Of a stretch of 64,000 nt of DNA, positions 15,087 through 23,583 are shown piece after piece; position 1 is the first letter of the stretch; each line of letters begins with the position of its first letter. Both the position numbers and the translations under genes were made by a program. This stretch comes from JANWYT01 sp034437555. Its GTDB lineage: Bacteria; Chloroflexota; Anaerolineae; Aggregatilineales; Phototrophicaceae. Under the pieces are notes generated by a model, which saw only the letters and a list, made by a program, of their open reading frames with translations, was not told the DNA's origin and ran no database searches. The stretch lies in the NCBI GenBank assembly GCA_034437555.1, contig DAOTTQ010000029.1:1-64000 (forward strand), read 5' to 3'.

Positions 15087-15856
15087 CTCTCGCGGTTATT
15101 GGCGTGTGGTTGTGGGGCTTGGGGGCAGTCTTGTGGACGATTCGCTGGCACAACAACCCCTTACCCCTTAATCCACGCTATGAGGCGTTCCCTTATGGCG
15201 AATTGCGCGTGGGCATGGATATGAGCTATTTTCCATTTGCTACATTAGATGCAGAGGGCAACGTACAGGGCTTGGATGCTGATTTAGCGCGTGCGATTGG
15301 TAAAGAAGTGGGCTTGCCTGTGCGCTTTGTGCCAGTGAGTTTTGATGGCTTAATTGATGCGCTCATCACAGACCGCGTGGACGTGGTTATCTCGGCATTG
15401 GTGCTGAATTCTGCCAGCACGCGCCAAGTGATGTTTACAACGCCGTACTTGGAAACAGGCTTATTGCTTGTTAGCGCATCATCATCGCCGATTAAATCAT
15501 ACAACGACCTGATGAATCGTTCATTGGCTTTAGAGCTAGGGAGCGAAGCGGATAATGAGGCGCGAAAGTGGGCAAGAGAAACCGACTTTACACTTTTGCC
15601 CTATGAGTACCCAAACTACGCGCTAGACGCGGTGCGCTTTGGGCTGGCGGATGCCGCTTTAACCGACGCGATTAGCTATCAGCTTTATCGTCGGGATCAT
15701 CTCTTTTGGCAAGCGCATACTGTGCTTGTAACCAGTGTGCCATTTTCTATTGCTGTTAAATCTGATAGAGAAGGGGCGCACGGCTATGTAGACCGCGCTT
15801 TGAAACGATTGATTGCTAACCGCGAACTCGCTAAAATTGTAGCGCGGTGGTTGTAA
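15047..15856 (+). CDS. Family 3 solute-binding protein (amino-acid type), N-terminally anchored
   Basis: One N-terminal membrane helix (TTLALAVIGVWLWGLGAVLW) without lipobox is followed by an SBP_bac_3 domain: LRVGMDMSYFPFATLDAEG, GLDADLARAIGKEVG, FDGLIDALITDRVDVVI, and the MFTTPYLETGLLLV segment, ending with the helix LKRLIANRELAKIVARW. Such proteins bind polar amino acids or similar small ligands outside the membrane. No permease or ATPase gene is adjacent, so it may be an orphan receptor. It overlaps the glycosidase gene by 40 bases in another frame, and 12 bases separate it from the next glycosyltransferase. Confidence 0.82.
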   Translation: MATRTTTATLTTLALAVIGVWLWGLGAVLWTIRWHNNPLPLNPRYEAFPYGELRVGMDMSYFPFATLDAEGNVQGLDADLARAIGKEVGLPVRFVPVSFDGLIDALITDRVDVVISALVLNSASTRQVMFTTPYLETGLLLVSASSSPIKSYNDLMNRSLALELGSEADNEARKWARETDFTLLPYEYPNYALDAVRFGLADAALTDAISYQLYRRDHLFWQAHTVLVTSVPFSIAVKSDREGAHGYVDRALKRLIANRELAKIVARWL

Positions 15857-15868
15857 AGAAGGGGTTTT

Positions 15869-16978
15869 ATGGTACACATTGGCATTGATGCGCGGTTAAA
15901 CGCCTATCGTGTGGGGGGCATTAGCACTTACACAAGGCAAATTATCAAGGAACTAGAGGCGTTTGCAATAACGCAAAACCTGACCGTGTTTGAGAGTAGA
16001 AAAACGCAAGAACGCCTAAGCGAGCGTTTTGCCTTTCAAAAACTATGGACACCGCCACACCACCGCTATGAACGGCTTGCACTTTCTGTAGAATTGGTGC
16101 GCCACCGCCTAAACCTTTTTCATAGCCCTGATTTTATTCCGCCACGCTTTGGCGCACGCCATTTTATTATTACCGTGCATGATTTAACGTTCTTGCACTA
16201 TCCGCAATATCTTACTGCGGATAGTCGGCGGTATTACAACGACCAAATTGGGATGGCAACACGCCAAGCCAGCCATATCTTCGCCGTTAGCGAAGCGACC
16301 CAACGTGACCTTCAAACCCTGCTGAATGTGCCAGAGAGCAAAATAACAGTGCATCAAGAAGGCGTGAACAACGCCTTTGAGCCTCTTTTACCCGCGCAAA
16401 CAAACCCTGTTCTAGAGAAATATGGCTTGCCCAAAGACGGCTATCTTTTGCATGTAGGTACTGTAGAACCACGTAAGAACATCATGGGCTTGCTAAAGGC
16501 ATACGAAAACCTGCATCAGCAGATGGCAGACGTGCCACCGTTGGTTTTGGTGGGACGGCGTGGGTGGTTGCTGGATGAAACCGTCACCGCGATAGAACAG
16601 GCTTCACGCCAGTATCCTGTGATTTGGAAGGAAAACGTAAGCCAACAAGACTTGCCTGCCGTGTATAATGGGGCATTATTGCTGGTATTGCCCTCTTTTT
16701 ATGAGGGGTTTGGGTTGCCTGCGCTAGAAGCAATGGCGTGTGGGGTTGTGCCATTGGTGAGCAATACGTCTTCGTTACCCGAAGTGGTGGGGCAAGTTGG
16801 ACTAATGTTTAATCCACATGACCCTGAAAGCATTGCAGAAGCCATTAAGTACGCCCTGATGAATCATTCTTGGCGAAGCGAACAGGCAGCTTTGGCTAGG
16901 CAACAAGCCCAAAAGTTTTCTTGGGCAAAGGGGGCAGAAACCGTGCTTCACACTTATCAACGCCTTTTACGAGGATGA
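15869..16978 (+). CDS. GT4 glycosyltransferase
   Basis: This is a GT-B fold retaining glycosyltransferase of family 4. The N-terminal half begins HIGIDARLNAYRVGGISTYT with the glycine-rich acceptor-side loop. The C-terminal half has YLLHVGTVEPRKNIMGLL, LVLVGRRGWL, and the sugar-nucleotide-binding PSFYEGFGLPALEAMACG with the EX7E motif, then SLPEVVGQVGLMFNPHD. Donor and acceptor cannot be told from sequence. It starts 12 bases after the solute-binding gene and ends three bases before the next GT4 gene, forming an operon with two more sugar transferases, likely for lipopolysaccharide-like or exopolysaccharide synthesis. Confidence 0.9.
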   Translation: MVHIGIDARLNAYRVGGISTYTRQIIKELEAFAITQNLTVFESRKTQERLSERFAFQKLWTPPHHRYERLALSVELVRHRLNLFHSPDFIPPRFGARHFIITVHDLTFLHYPQYLTADSRRYYNDQIGMATRQASHIFAVSEATQRDLQTLLNVPESKITVHQEGVNNAFEPLLPAQTNPVLEKYGLPKDGYLLHVGTVEPRKNIMGLLKAYENLHQQMADVPPLVLVGRRGWLLDETVTAIEQASRQYPVIWKENVSQQDLPAVYNGALLLVLPSFYEGFGLPALEAMACGVVPLVSNTSSLPEVVGQVGLMFNPHDPESIAEAIKYALMNHSWRSEQAALARQQAQKFSWAKGAETVLHTYQRLLRG

Positions 16979-16981
16979 TGT

Positions 16982-18181
16982 ATGCGCCTTTTAATGGTTA
17001 CAAGCAGTTTGCCTTATCCGCCCGCATCGGGGGGGGCAATACGGGTTTATGGGATGATACAAACGTTGGTGAATGACGGGCATCGCATTAGCCTATTGTG
17101 CTTTCATGATGAAGAACGCCTATCAACGCCCCTAGATGCGATCTGTGAGGCGGTGATAACCGTGCCGACGCCACACCGAAGCATACGAGACCGCCTAAAA
17201 CAATTGCTGTTGACGCGCGCACCAGATATTGCCACACGCCTATACAGCGACGCGTTTTGGGAACGCCTAAAGGGTGAACTGAATCATGGAACTTATGATG
17301 CCGTACAATTTGAGGGTATTGAGGTGGCGTGTTATTTGCCCCTCGCGAGAACTTTAGGCGGACGAACAAAACTCATCTTTGATACCTTTAACGCAGAGGC
17401 GCATTTGCAATACGTGATGTACACGATAGACCGCCTACAACCGCGCCGATGGCTACAGGCTTTTTATTCGTGGGTGCAATCGGAGCGTATTGCACGCTAT
17501 GAAGGCGATTTGTGTCGTTTAGCGGACGCGGTAATTGCCGTATCACCCGAAGATGCCGATGTGCTACAACGCTATCAGCCCCAAAAGCCTGTGTTTGTTG
17601 TGCCAAGTGGTATTATATTTGACGACTATGCCCGCGAGATACATGCCTTGCCCTTAGGGGACAACGCGCTGGTGTTTACGGGTAAGATGGATTATCGCCC
17701 TAACGTAGACGCGATGTTGTGGTTTATACAGCGTATTTTTCCGCAATTGCCCAATACGCGGTTGGTGATTGTGGGGCAACAGCCTCATTCTAGCCTGCAA
17801 GCCCTAGAAAACCCGCCGACAATCACACTAACGGGATGGGTAGACAGCGTGCAACCGTATCTAAAGGGTGGTGCGGTATATATTGCTCCCCTACGGATGG
17901 GCAGTGGCACGCGCCTAAAATTGCTAGAAGCGATGGCGACGGGGTGCGCGATCGTGGCAACCACCATTGCCGGCGCGGGGCTATTGCCCGAAGTGAAAAA
18001 CGCGATGATGATTGCTGATGATGAAACCGCTATTAAGGATGCAATTTTGTACTTGTTACGGCATCCGCAAGAGCGACAGGCATTAGGGGAACGCGCTCGT
18101 GAACAAGTGAAAGCCCATTATGATTGGTCGGCGTTACTATCACGGCTGGCACAGGTATATAAGGAGCTAGGCATTGGATAA
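16982..18181 (+). CDS. GT4 glycosyltransferase (second)
   Basis: This is another GT-B glycosyltransferase. The N-terminal motif is LMVTSSLPYPPASGGAIRVY. The C-terminal domain has LVFTGKMDYRPNVDAMLWF, RLVIVGQQPHSSL, LTGWVDSVQPYLKGGAVYIA, and the nucleotide-binding PLRMGSGTRLKLLEAMATG, typical of glycosyltransferases active in capsule or exopolysaccharide loci. It follows the first GT4 gene by three bases, and its last codons overlap the TTG start of the GT9 gene. The donor is unknown. Confidence 0.9.
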   Translation: MRLLMVTSSLPYPPASGGAIRVYGMIQTLVNDGHRISLLCFHDEERLSTPLDAICEAVITVPTPHRSIRDRLKQLLLTRAPDIATRLYSDAFWERLKGELNHGTYDAVQFEGIEVACYLPLARTLGGRTKLIFDTFNAEAHLQYVMYTIDRLQPRRWLQAFYSWVQSERIARYEGDLCRLADAVIAVSPEDADVLQRYQPQKPVFVVPSGIIFDDYAREIHALPLGDNALVFTGKMDYRPNVDAMLWFIQRIFPQLPNTRLVIVGQQPHSSLQALENPPTITLTGWVDSVQPYLKGGAVYIAPLRMGSGTRLKLLEAMATGCAIVATTIAGAGLLPEVKNAMMIADDETAIKDAILYLLRHPQERQALGERAREQVKAHYDWSALLSRLAQVYKELGIG

Positions 18182-19367
18182 AGACGCACTTGCCAATCGA
18201 AACCGACAGCTTGCAAACGCCTTTCATCAAATCCCCATGCGCCACAAGTTACGGCGTTATATGATAGATGGGGTTTCGCGGTTTCCGTTTGCGCCACTTG
18301 CGACTAAAGCACAACGGGTACTGTTTGTCCGTCCCGACCATATTGGTGACGTGCTTTTGTCTACGCCTGCCATTCGCGCTCTTAAAGAGGCACGTCCTTA
18401 TGCCGAAATTCATGTACTGTGTGGCGTGTGGGCTGCGCCCATTTTGGCAAATGTCCCCGAAATTGACCGCGTGTTGACCATTCGCTTTCCCGGCTTTGAC
18501 CGCGAACAAGAAAAGACAAGCCCGCTTGCTCCTTATCAGCAACTGGTGAAGGTTTCGCGCCAGCTTCGCCAAATTGAATATAGTAGTGCGGTTATCATGC
18601 GCTCTGACCATTGGTGGGGAGCAATGATGGCGCATGTAGCGGGCATTAAAGAGCGCATTGGCTATGATTTGCCCGAAGTGATGCCTTTTTTAACGCGCTC
18701 CTTGTCGCATAAGCATGAGCATTCGGTACGCCAAAGTATGCGTCTTGTGTCTCATTGGACGGGGAATATTGCGGATGATGCTGTGCCGTATCGCCTAGAA
18801 GTGCCAGAATCGGCACAGGATGAGGTGAACAAGTGGCTAAAAGAACGCGAGATTGCGCCCCAAAAGCCCATTATCTGTATTCACATGGGGGCGGGAACGT
18901 GGGTAAAACAATGGGACGGGGCAAAGTGGGCAAGTGTCGCAAATACACTCATTGAACAAATGGATGCCACTATTATTTTTACAGGCACACGCACAGAACG
19001 CCAAGCCATCCAGTATGTGCAAAGCCAAATTAAAACGCGCACGTTTAACACCGCAGGCGAATTTTCATTAGACCAACTGACCGCGCTTTATCAGCGCGCC
19101 AACGTTGTGGTGGGGGTGGATAGTGGGACCCTTCATATCGCATCGGCGGTGCAAACGCCAACGGTGACGCTGTTTGGACCCGCAGACCCCATCGAATTTG
19201 CGCCATGGGGGGATAGGCAACGGCACATTGTCTTAACGTCTAGCATAGCTTGTCGTCCCTGCCGTGTGCTGGACTGGGGCAACGATGACCCTAGCAATCA
19301 TCCGTGTGTGCGTGATATTTATGTGGGGGATGTGCTAGAAGCAACAAGACGGCTTTTGAATACTTAA
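18174..19367 (+). CDS. GT9 heptosyltransferase-family protein
   Basis: The GT9 pattern is clear: VLFVRPDHIGDVLLSTPAIRAL at the N-terminal domain start, AEIHVLCG, and in the second domain IICIHMGAGTWVKQWDGAKW, ATIIFTGTRTERQ, VVVGVDSGTLHIASAV and TVTLFGPADP. Family members add heptose or related sugars to lipid-linked cores. In a probable Chloroflexota cell without classical lipopolysaccharide the acceptor may be another glycolipid. The TTG start at 18174 overlaps the previous stop; the ATG-initiated alternative about 22 codons later would still keep the fold. The C-terminal Cys pair (CRPCRVLDW) is typical of the family. Confidence 0.88.
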   Translation: MDKDALANRNRQLANAFHQIPMRHKLRRYMIDGVSRFPFAPLATKAQRVLFVRPDHIGDVLLSTPAIRALKEARPYAEIHVLCGVWAAPILANVPEIDRVLTIRFPGFDREQEKTSPLAPYQQLVKVSRQLRQIEYSSAVIMRSDHWWGAMMAHVAGIKERIGYDLPEVMPFLTRSLSHKHEHSVRQSMRLVSHWTGNIADDAVPYRLEVPESAQDEVNKWLKEREIAPQKPIICIHMGAGTWVKQWDGAKWASVANTLIEQMDATIIFTGTRTERQAIQYVQSQIKTRTFNTAGEFSLDQLTALYQRANVVVGVDSGTLHIASAVQTPTVTLFGPADPIEFAPWGDRQRHIVLTSSIACRPCRVLDWGNDDPSNHPCVRDIYVGDVLEATRRLLNT

Positions 19368-19390
19368 GTTTGGACGTGTAATAGGCAATA

Positions 19391-19425
19391 AAAAACCACC
19401 TTCTAAAAAGAAAGTGGTTTTTTTG
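19391..19425 (+). terminator. Bidirectional Rho-independent terminator
   Basis: AAAAACCAC (19391-19399) pairs with GTGGTTTTT (19414-19422). The stem is extended after a mismatch by TTC/GAA around a TAAAAA loop, and T-runs occur on both strands. It separates the plus-strand glycosyltransferase operon from minus-strand tRNA-Val. Confidence 0.8.
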
Positions 19426-19429
19426 TTTG

Positions 19430-19502
19430 TGGGCAGTAAGGGACTCGAACCCCTAACCCCCTCGGTGTAAACGAGGTGCTCTGCCAATTGAGCTAACTGC
19501 CC
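19430..19502 (-). tRNA. tRNA-Val (TAC)
   Basis: Acceptor GGGCAGT pairs with ACTGCCC. The D-arm is AGCTCAATTGGCAGAGC, anticodon stem CCTCG/CGAGG holds TTTACAC with anticodon TAC, and the T-arm is GGGTTCGAGTCCC. The discriminator is A and CCA is not encoded. It is a single gene with its own terminator downstream. Confidence 0.94.
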
Positions 19503-19560
19503 GAACAAGACCTCATTATCTGATAAATGAGACTTCTTGTCAACTGCCTTTTTAGCAATT

Positions 19561-20115
19561 CTACAATCTTGGGGGGGTTACGCCTGTTTGCCCCTGATAC
19601 TTACCTTTGCGGTCAGCGTAACTGACCTCACACACTTCATCTGCTTCAAAGAATAGCACCTGTGCCAATCCTTCGTTGGAATACACTTTGGCAGGAAGGG
19701 GTGTTGTGTTGCTAATTTCTAGCGTTACATAGCCTTCCCATTCGGGTTCAAAGGGCGTGACGTTCACAATTAAGCCTGTACGGGCGTATGTGCTTTTGCC
19801 CAAACACACCGTAAGCACACTACGAGGAATACGGAAGTATTCCACACTACGCGCTAGCACAAACGAATTAGGAGGCACAATGCACACATCGCCCTCAAAG
19901 TCTACAAAAGATTGGGGGTGAAAGTCTTTGGGATCTACGACCACCGAAAAGGCGTTTGTGAAAATTTTGTACTCCGTAGACACGCGTAAATCGTAGCCAT
20001 AAGACGACAAGCCATAAGAAATTACGCCTTCGCGCACCTGTCTATCGGCAAATGGTTCTATCATGCCATGCTCTGATGCCATCTTGCGTATCCAATGGTC
20101 TGGTTTTAAGCCCAT
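19561..20115 (-). CDS. dcd: dCTP deaminase
   Basis: The enzyme deaminates dCTP to dUTP, feeding dTMP synthesis. The trimeric dUTPase-like fold shows SYGYDLRVS near residue 38, then IVPPNSFVLARSVEYFRIP, and the signature LGKSTYARTGLIVNVTPFEP, in which the Ser-Thr-x-Ala-Arg and the final Glu are the deaminase residues. It continues GYVTLEISNTTPLPAKVY and GLAQVLFFEAD. The length of 184 matches the family. GGGAGG lies upstream of the ATG at 20115. It starts 33 bases downstream of argS and is probably co-transcribed with it. Confidence 0.95.
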   Translation of the reverse strand: MGLKPDHWIRKMASEHGMIEPFADRQVREGVISYGLSSYGYDLRVSTEYKIFTNAFSVVVDPKDFHPQSFVDFEGDVCIVPPNSFVLARSVEYFRIPRSVLTVCLGKSTYARTGLIVNVTPFEPEWEGYVTLEISNTTPLPAKVYSNEGLAQVLFFEADEVCEVSYADRKGKYQGQTGVTPPRL

Positions 20116-20148
20116 GTGTTGCCTCCCTTTTATGGATGATTATGAATT

Positions 20149-21882
20149 TTACATACGTTCTGGGGTAGTCATGCCCATTAAACGTAAGGTGCGCTTAAAT
20201 GCCACGCCTGCCGCCCGATAAAAACGCAAACGCGCTTTCGCTGTTTCGGGGTCTACTTCGGTATGAAGGGCGCGTACACGGTCATAAATGGGGTGGAATA
20301 CGCCCGCCAATTCATGCGCGAAAAATGCGATGCGATGAGGTTCATAGGTGGTGACGCATGTTTCGATAATGTCGCCCAGTTCTAGCACCTTACGCAAAAA
20401 GATGAGTTCGTCCTCGCCCAATAGAGCTAGGTTTGCACCATCGTCGGTGATGCCACGCGCTTCGGCTTCTCTTAAGATGCCGGCACAGCGCACATGAGCG
20501 TTTTGAATGTAGTACACGGGGTTATCGTTAGTTTGCTCTACCACTTTATCCACATCAAACGTCAGGTGTGTATTGGGCGTGCGTGCCAGCATGTGATAAC
20601 GAATAGCATCTGCACTCGTCATGTCAATTAAATCATCAAGGGTATCAAAGATGCCGGCACGCTTGCTAATTTTGAACTCTTGCCCGTCACGAATGGTCTT
20701 GACCATTTGAATGAAAATAACATGCACACGCTCGGCGGGCAAACCCAGTGACGTTAAACCCCATGCTACCACTTTGGCTTGGTGTAGGTGGTCTGCGCCG
20801 AGTACATTAATGCAAATGTCAAAATCACGCGCCAATTTATTGCGGTGATAGGCAATATCGGGCAAGCTATAGGTGGGCGAACCGTCACTTTTAACCATCA
20901 CACGGTCGCTATCATCCCCAAATTGCGCGGTTCTAAACCATGTTGCGCTTTCTTTGGTTTCGGCGGCTTGCTTTTTTTCTTCGGGTGCGCCTTCCCACTC
21001 TTTGGCTTCATAAATGAAACCGCGTTCTTTAAGCTCGTCCAGGGTGTCCCAAACGGCATTCGTTTCAAAGAGCGTGTTCTCGTTAAAGAAAGCATCATGG
21101 CGAATGTCAACACGGTCTAGGGTGCGGTTAATCCACGCAAACATTTGGGCTTCGGCATAGTCCTTAAAGGCTTTCCAATCGGCATCTTTAAGTGCGTCGC
21201 CTTGCTCGCTGACTAGCTGTTTCGCGTAGTCAATGATGTATTCGCCTTTATAGCCCTCTTCAGGAAAGCTAAAGTGCAAGCCCAATTGCTCTAGGTAACG
21301 GGCTTGTAGGCTTTTGCCCATCACAAACATCTGATTACCGGCGTTGTTAAAATAGTATTCGCGCTGTACTTCAAAACCACCCGCTTCAAAGAGGCGTGCC
21401 ATGGCATCGCCCACAACAGCGTTACGGGTGTGACCAATGGTAATGGGACCCGTAGGATTTGCGCTTACAAATTCCACTTGGGCGTGTTTTCCTGCGCCAA
21501 TTGCCAGCGTAAACAGGCTTTCACCTTCTATGATGATGGTTTCGACTTGGCTTTTTAGGAAGTCTTGTGACAGCGTAAAGTTGATAAAGCCCGGTATTGC
21601 CACGTCTACGCTCTTTAAGAAAGGCGCGGTGGGCAGATGCTTAACGATGATATTGGCAACATCAATGGGCTTCATGCCCAAAGGCTTGGCTAGGCTCATG
21701 GCAATGGGACTACCATAATCGCCTTGACCCACTTTTTTAGAGGGCTGAACGGGAATAGGTGATGGCATTTCAAAAGCAGGCAATTCGCCGCTTTTTTGGG
21801 CATTAAGCAGAGCAGTTTTAATGAGTTCTGCGTGGGCGTGGGGTAGTTGTATCACGGTGCATTGGCTTTCTATGATAGGCAA
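20149..21882 (-). CDS. argS: Arginyl-tRNA synthetase
   Basis: This is a class I synthetase charging tRNA-Arg. The N-terminal Add-1 domain (about 1-125) includes GDYGSPIAMSLAKPLGMKP. The HIGH-like signature is in SANPTGPITIGHTRNAVVGD (148-151). YYFNNAGNQ and LGADHLHQAK are conserved, the KMSKS loop is degenerate (KISKR, 404-408), and the anticodon-binding domain ends in the family hallmark LRLMGMTTPERM. The arginine-binding region carries a low-complexity Lys/Glu insertion (GAPEEKKQAAETKE). No ATG lies near the N terminus, so TTG at 21882 is the likely start, with GTG at 21855 as the alternative. Confidence 0.95.
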   Translation of the reverse strand: MPIIESQCTVIQLPHAHAELIKTALLNAQKSGELPAFEMPSPIPVQPSKKVGQGDYGSPIAMSLAKPLGMKPIDVANIIVKHLPTAPFLKSVDVAIPGFINFTLSQDFLKSQVETIIIEGESLFTLAIGAGKHAQVEFVSANPTGPITIGHTRNAVVGDAMARLFEAGGFEVQREYYFNNAGNQMFVMGKSLQARYLEQLGLHFSFPEEGYKGEYIIDYAKQLVSEQGDALKDADWKAFKDYAEAQMFAWINRTLDRVDIRHDAFFNENTLFETNAVWDTLDELKERGFIYEAKEWEGAPEEKKQAAETKESATWFRTAQFGDDSDRVMVKSDGSPTYSLPDIAYHRNKLARDFDICINVLGADHLHQAKVVAWGLTSLGLPAERVHVIFIQMVKTIRDGQEFKISKRAGIFDTLDDLIDMTSADAIRYHMLARTPNTHLTFDVDKVVEQTNDNPVYYIQNAHVRCAGILREAEARGITDDGANLALLGEDELIFLRKVLELGDIIETCVTTYEPHRIAFFAHELAGVFHPIYDRVRALHTEVDPETAKARLRFYRAAGVAFKRTLRLMGMTTPERM

Positions 21883-21925
21883 TCGTCTTGAATGACAAGC
21901 AAATCATTCTAGCAAAGAACGCATC

Positions 21926-22924
21926 TTATGTTAATGGTAGTAAGCCTTCGGCTCGTAAATAGGGAACGCATCGCGCAACGCCCTCTTGCAGTGTGAGTTC
22001 GGCTTGCCAACCAAGCAGACGTTGTGCTTTTTGTGTAGAAAATTGCACTTTGCTTGTGCCATAATCTAGCACAGTGGGCAGGGTAGCTAGTGAAGAAGGC
22101 TTGGGGGCAAGAAACGCAATCACGCCTGCAATGGCACGCAGGGGCAAAACAGGGATACCGAGCCAAGATGTATTGTGAACCAGCTTTGCATATTCCCCTA
22201 AAAATTCGCGCCATGTGTGGGGTGTGGGTGTTACGGCGTTAAAGGCTTGCCCGTTGGCTTGGGGGTGTTGACCACACAAGACAATGAGGCGAATAAGGTC
22301 ATCCACATGCACTAAGGGCGCGTTACCGCTACCATCCCCCAAAAAGATGAGGGGTTTACGGCGTGCTACGGTAAACATGGTGCGCGTCCATAAGCCCGAC
22401 CCTGCACCATAGATACCACCGGGGCGCACAATAGCAAACGATAACCCTGTAGATGCACTCACGCTTTGTAGGGCTTCTTCGGCGCGTGTTTTCGTAATGC
22501 TATACGGCTCATTAGAGGGTGAGAGGGGCGTTTCTTCTGTGATGATGCCACGCACACCATAGCCATATGCTGCCAAACTGCTGATGTGTACCAAACGCGA
22601 CACGCCCACACGGGCGCACGCTTCGGCAATGTTTCGTGTGCCGTCTACATTTACTTGGGTTTGTTCGGCGAGGTTGCCATACGACACCGCCACATGAAAC
22701 ACTACATCACAGCCTTTAACCGCTCGGTCTAGCGTTTGGGGCTGGGTGATGTCGCCCGTCACTTGGGTGAGGTTGGGCAGGTCTTTGATGTCGCGGTCGC
22801 GGTTAGGACGGCGCACTAGTGCTTTTACTTGTGCGCCTTCTGCGATGAGATATTTAACGAGCGCACCGCCTAAAAAGCCAGTTGCACCCGTTACAAGAAC
22901 AGTTTTGCCCGTATAGGATGCCAT
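21926..22924 (-). CDS. NAD-dependent epimerase/dehydratase (extended SDR)
   Basis: The Rossmann motif TVLVTGATGFLGGALVKYL binds NAD(P). HISSLAAYG and EPYSITKTRAEE give the catalytic Ser/Tyr/Lys (YSITK), and IVRPGGIYGAG closes the active site. It resembles 3-beta-HSD-like and dihydroflavonol-reductase-like extended SDRs more than the classical UDP-glucose epimerases, so the substrate may be a sterol-like, terpenoid or sugar compound. The ATG at 22924 follows the previous stop by one base; an in-frame GTG at 22948 would overlap the FrnE gene and is less likely. It is coupled to the DsbA-type gene upstream. Confidence 0.82.
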   Translation of the reverse strand: MASYTGKTVLVTGATGFLGGALVKYLIAEGAQVKALVRRPNRDRDIKDLPNLTQVTGDITQPQTLDRAVKGCDVVFHVAVSYGNLAEQTQVNVDGTRNIAEACARVGVSRLVHISSLAAYGYGVRGIITEETPLSPSNEPYSITKTRAEEALQSVSASTGLSFAIVRPGGIYGAGSGLWTRTMFTVARRKPLIFLGDGSGNAPLVHVDDLIRLIVLCGQHPQANGQAFNAVTPTPHTWREFLGEYAKLVHNTSWLGIPVLPLRAIAGVIAFLAPKPSSLATLPTVLDYGTSKVQFSTQKAQRLLGWQAELTLQEGVARCVPYLRAEGLLPLT

Positions 22925-22925
22925 C

Positions 22926-23546
22926 TTAAGAGGATGACGCGCCTTCACGTGCCTGAATTTGCTCTAGGATACGCACTAATTCAGGGTAGGGTTGCGCCCC
23001 AGAAATGTAGTATTTTTCGCTAAACAGCAAAGCTGGCACACCCGAAAACTCTAGTTGTTGGGCGGTGTGTAAATCAATATCAACGGCTTGCATGTATTCA
23101 GGCGTAGACAGGGCTTCTGAAAAGGCTTGACGGTCTATGCCAATGCTTTCAGCGACTTCTAACAGCACTTGGTCATCATCAAGACGTTTGGTATTGTGCC
23201 AATAGGCTTTGAAGGTGGCATCATGGTAGACATCGCCCTTGCCCAAAGATTCGGCATATTTAAAGCCAATGTGAGCGCGGTGCGTGTTAACATCCCAATC
23301 GCCCATGGTTAGCGAAACATCATAGTGGGTTTTTGCCATCGCTTCCAATTGCTCAAAAGAGCTAAGGATGCGTTGCTTATAGGTTTCTGAAATGCGAGGC
23401 GCACCCGTAGGACGCAGTTCAAAGGCGTGCCATGTGACGGTGATATTGTGTGATTCTTGCAGGCGTTTGACGCTAGAAGCTGCCAAAAAGCACCAGGGAC
23501 ACACAAAATCTGACCAAACATCCAAATGAATTTGAGGGCTACTCAT
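22926..23546 (-). CDS. DsbA-family oxidoreductase, FrnE type
   Basis: A thioredoxin fold with the CPWC active site (Cys16, Cys19; WSDFVCPWCFLAA) at the N terminus, an inserted helical domain (about 60-150), and the cis-Pro loop EFSGVPALLFSEKYYISGAQP fit the FrnE/DsbA-like protein-disulfide isomerases. No signal peptide is present, so it works in the cytoplasm. FrnE homologues are tied to polyketide synthesis or oxidative stress. It precedes the SDR gene with one base between them, which hints at a shared reaction or stress response; that is inference. Confidence 0.87.
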   Translation of the reverse strand: MSSPQIHLDVWSDFVCPWCFLAASSVKRLQESHNITVTWHAFELRPTGAPRISETYKQRILSSFEQLEAMAKTHYDVSLTMGDWDVNTHRAHIGFKYAESLGKGDVYHDATFKAYWHNTKRLDDDQVLLEVAESIGIDRQAFSEALSTPEYMQAVDIDLHTAQQLEFSGVPALLFSEKYYISGAQPYPELVRILEQIQAREGASSS

Positions 23547-23583
23547 TAAACGCTATCCGTTTCTCTAAGGTAATTTATCTTTA

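Noticed and set aside
15047..15856. Complete amino-acid ABC importer
   Set aside because: Only the binding protein is present. The neighbours are glycosidase and glycosyltransferase genes, so no importer operon is claimed.
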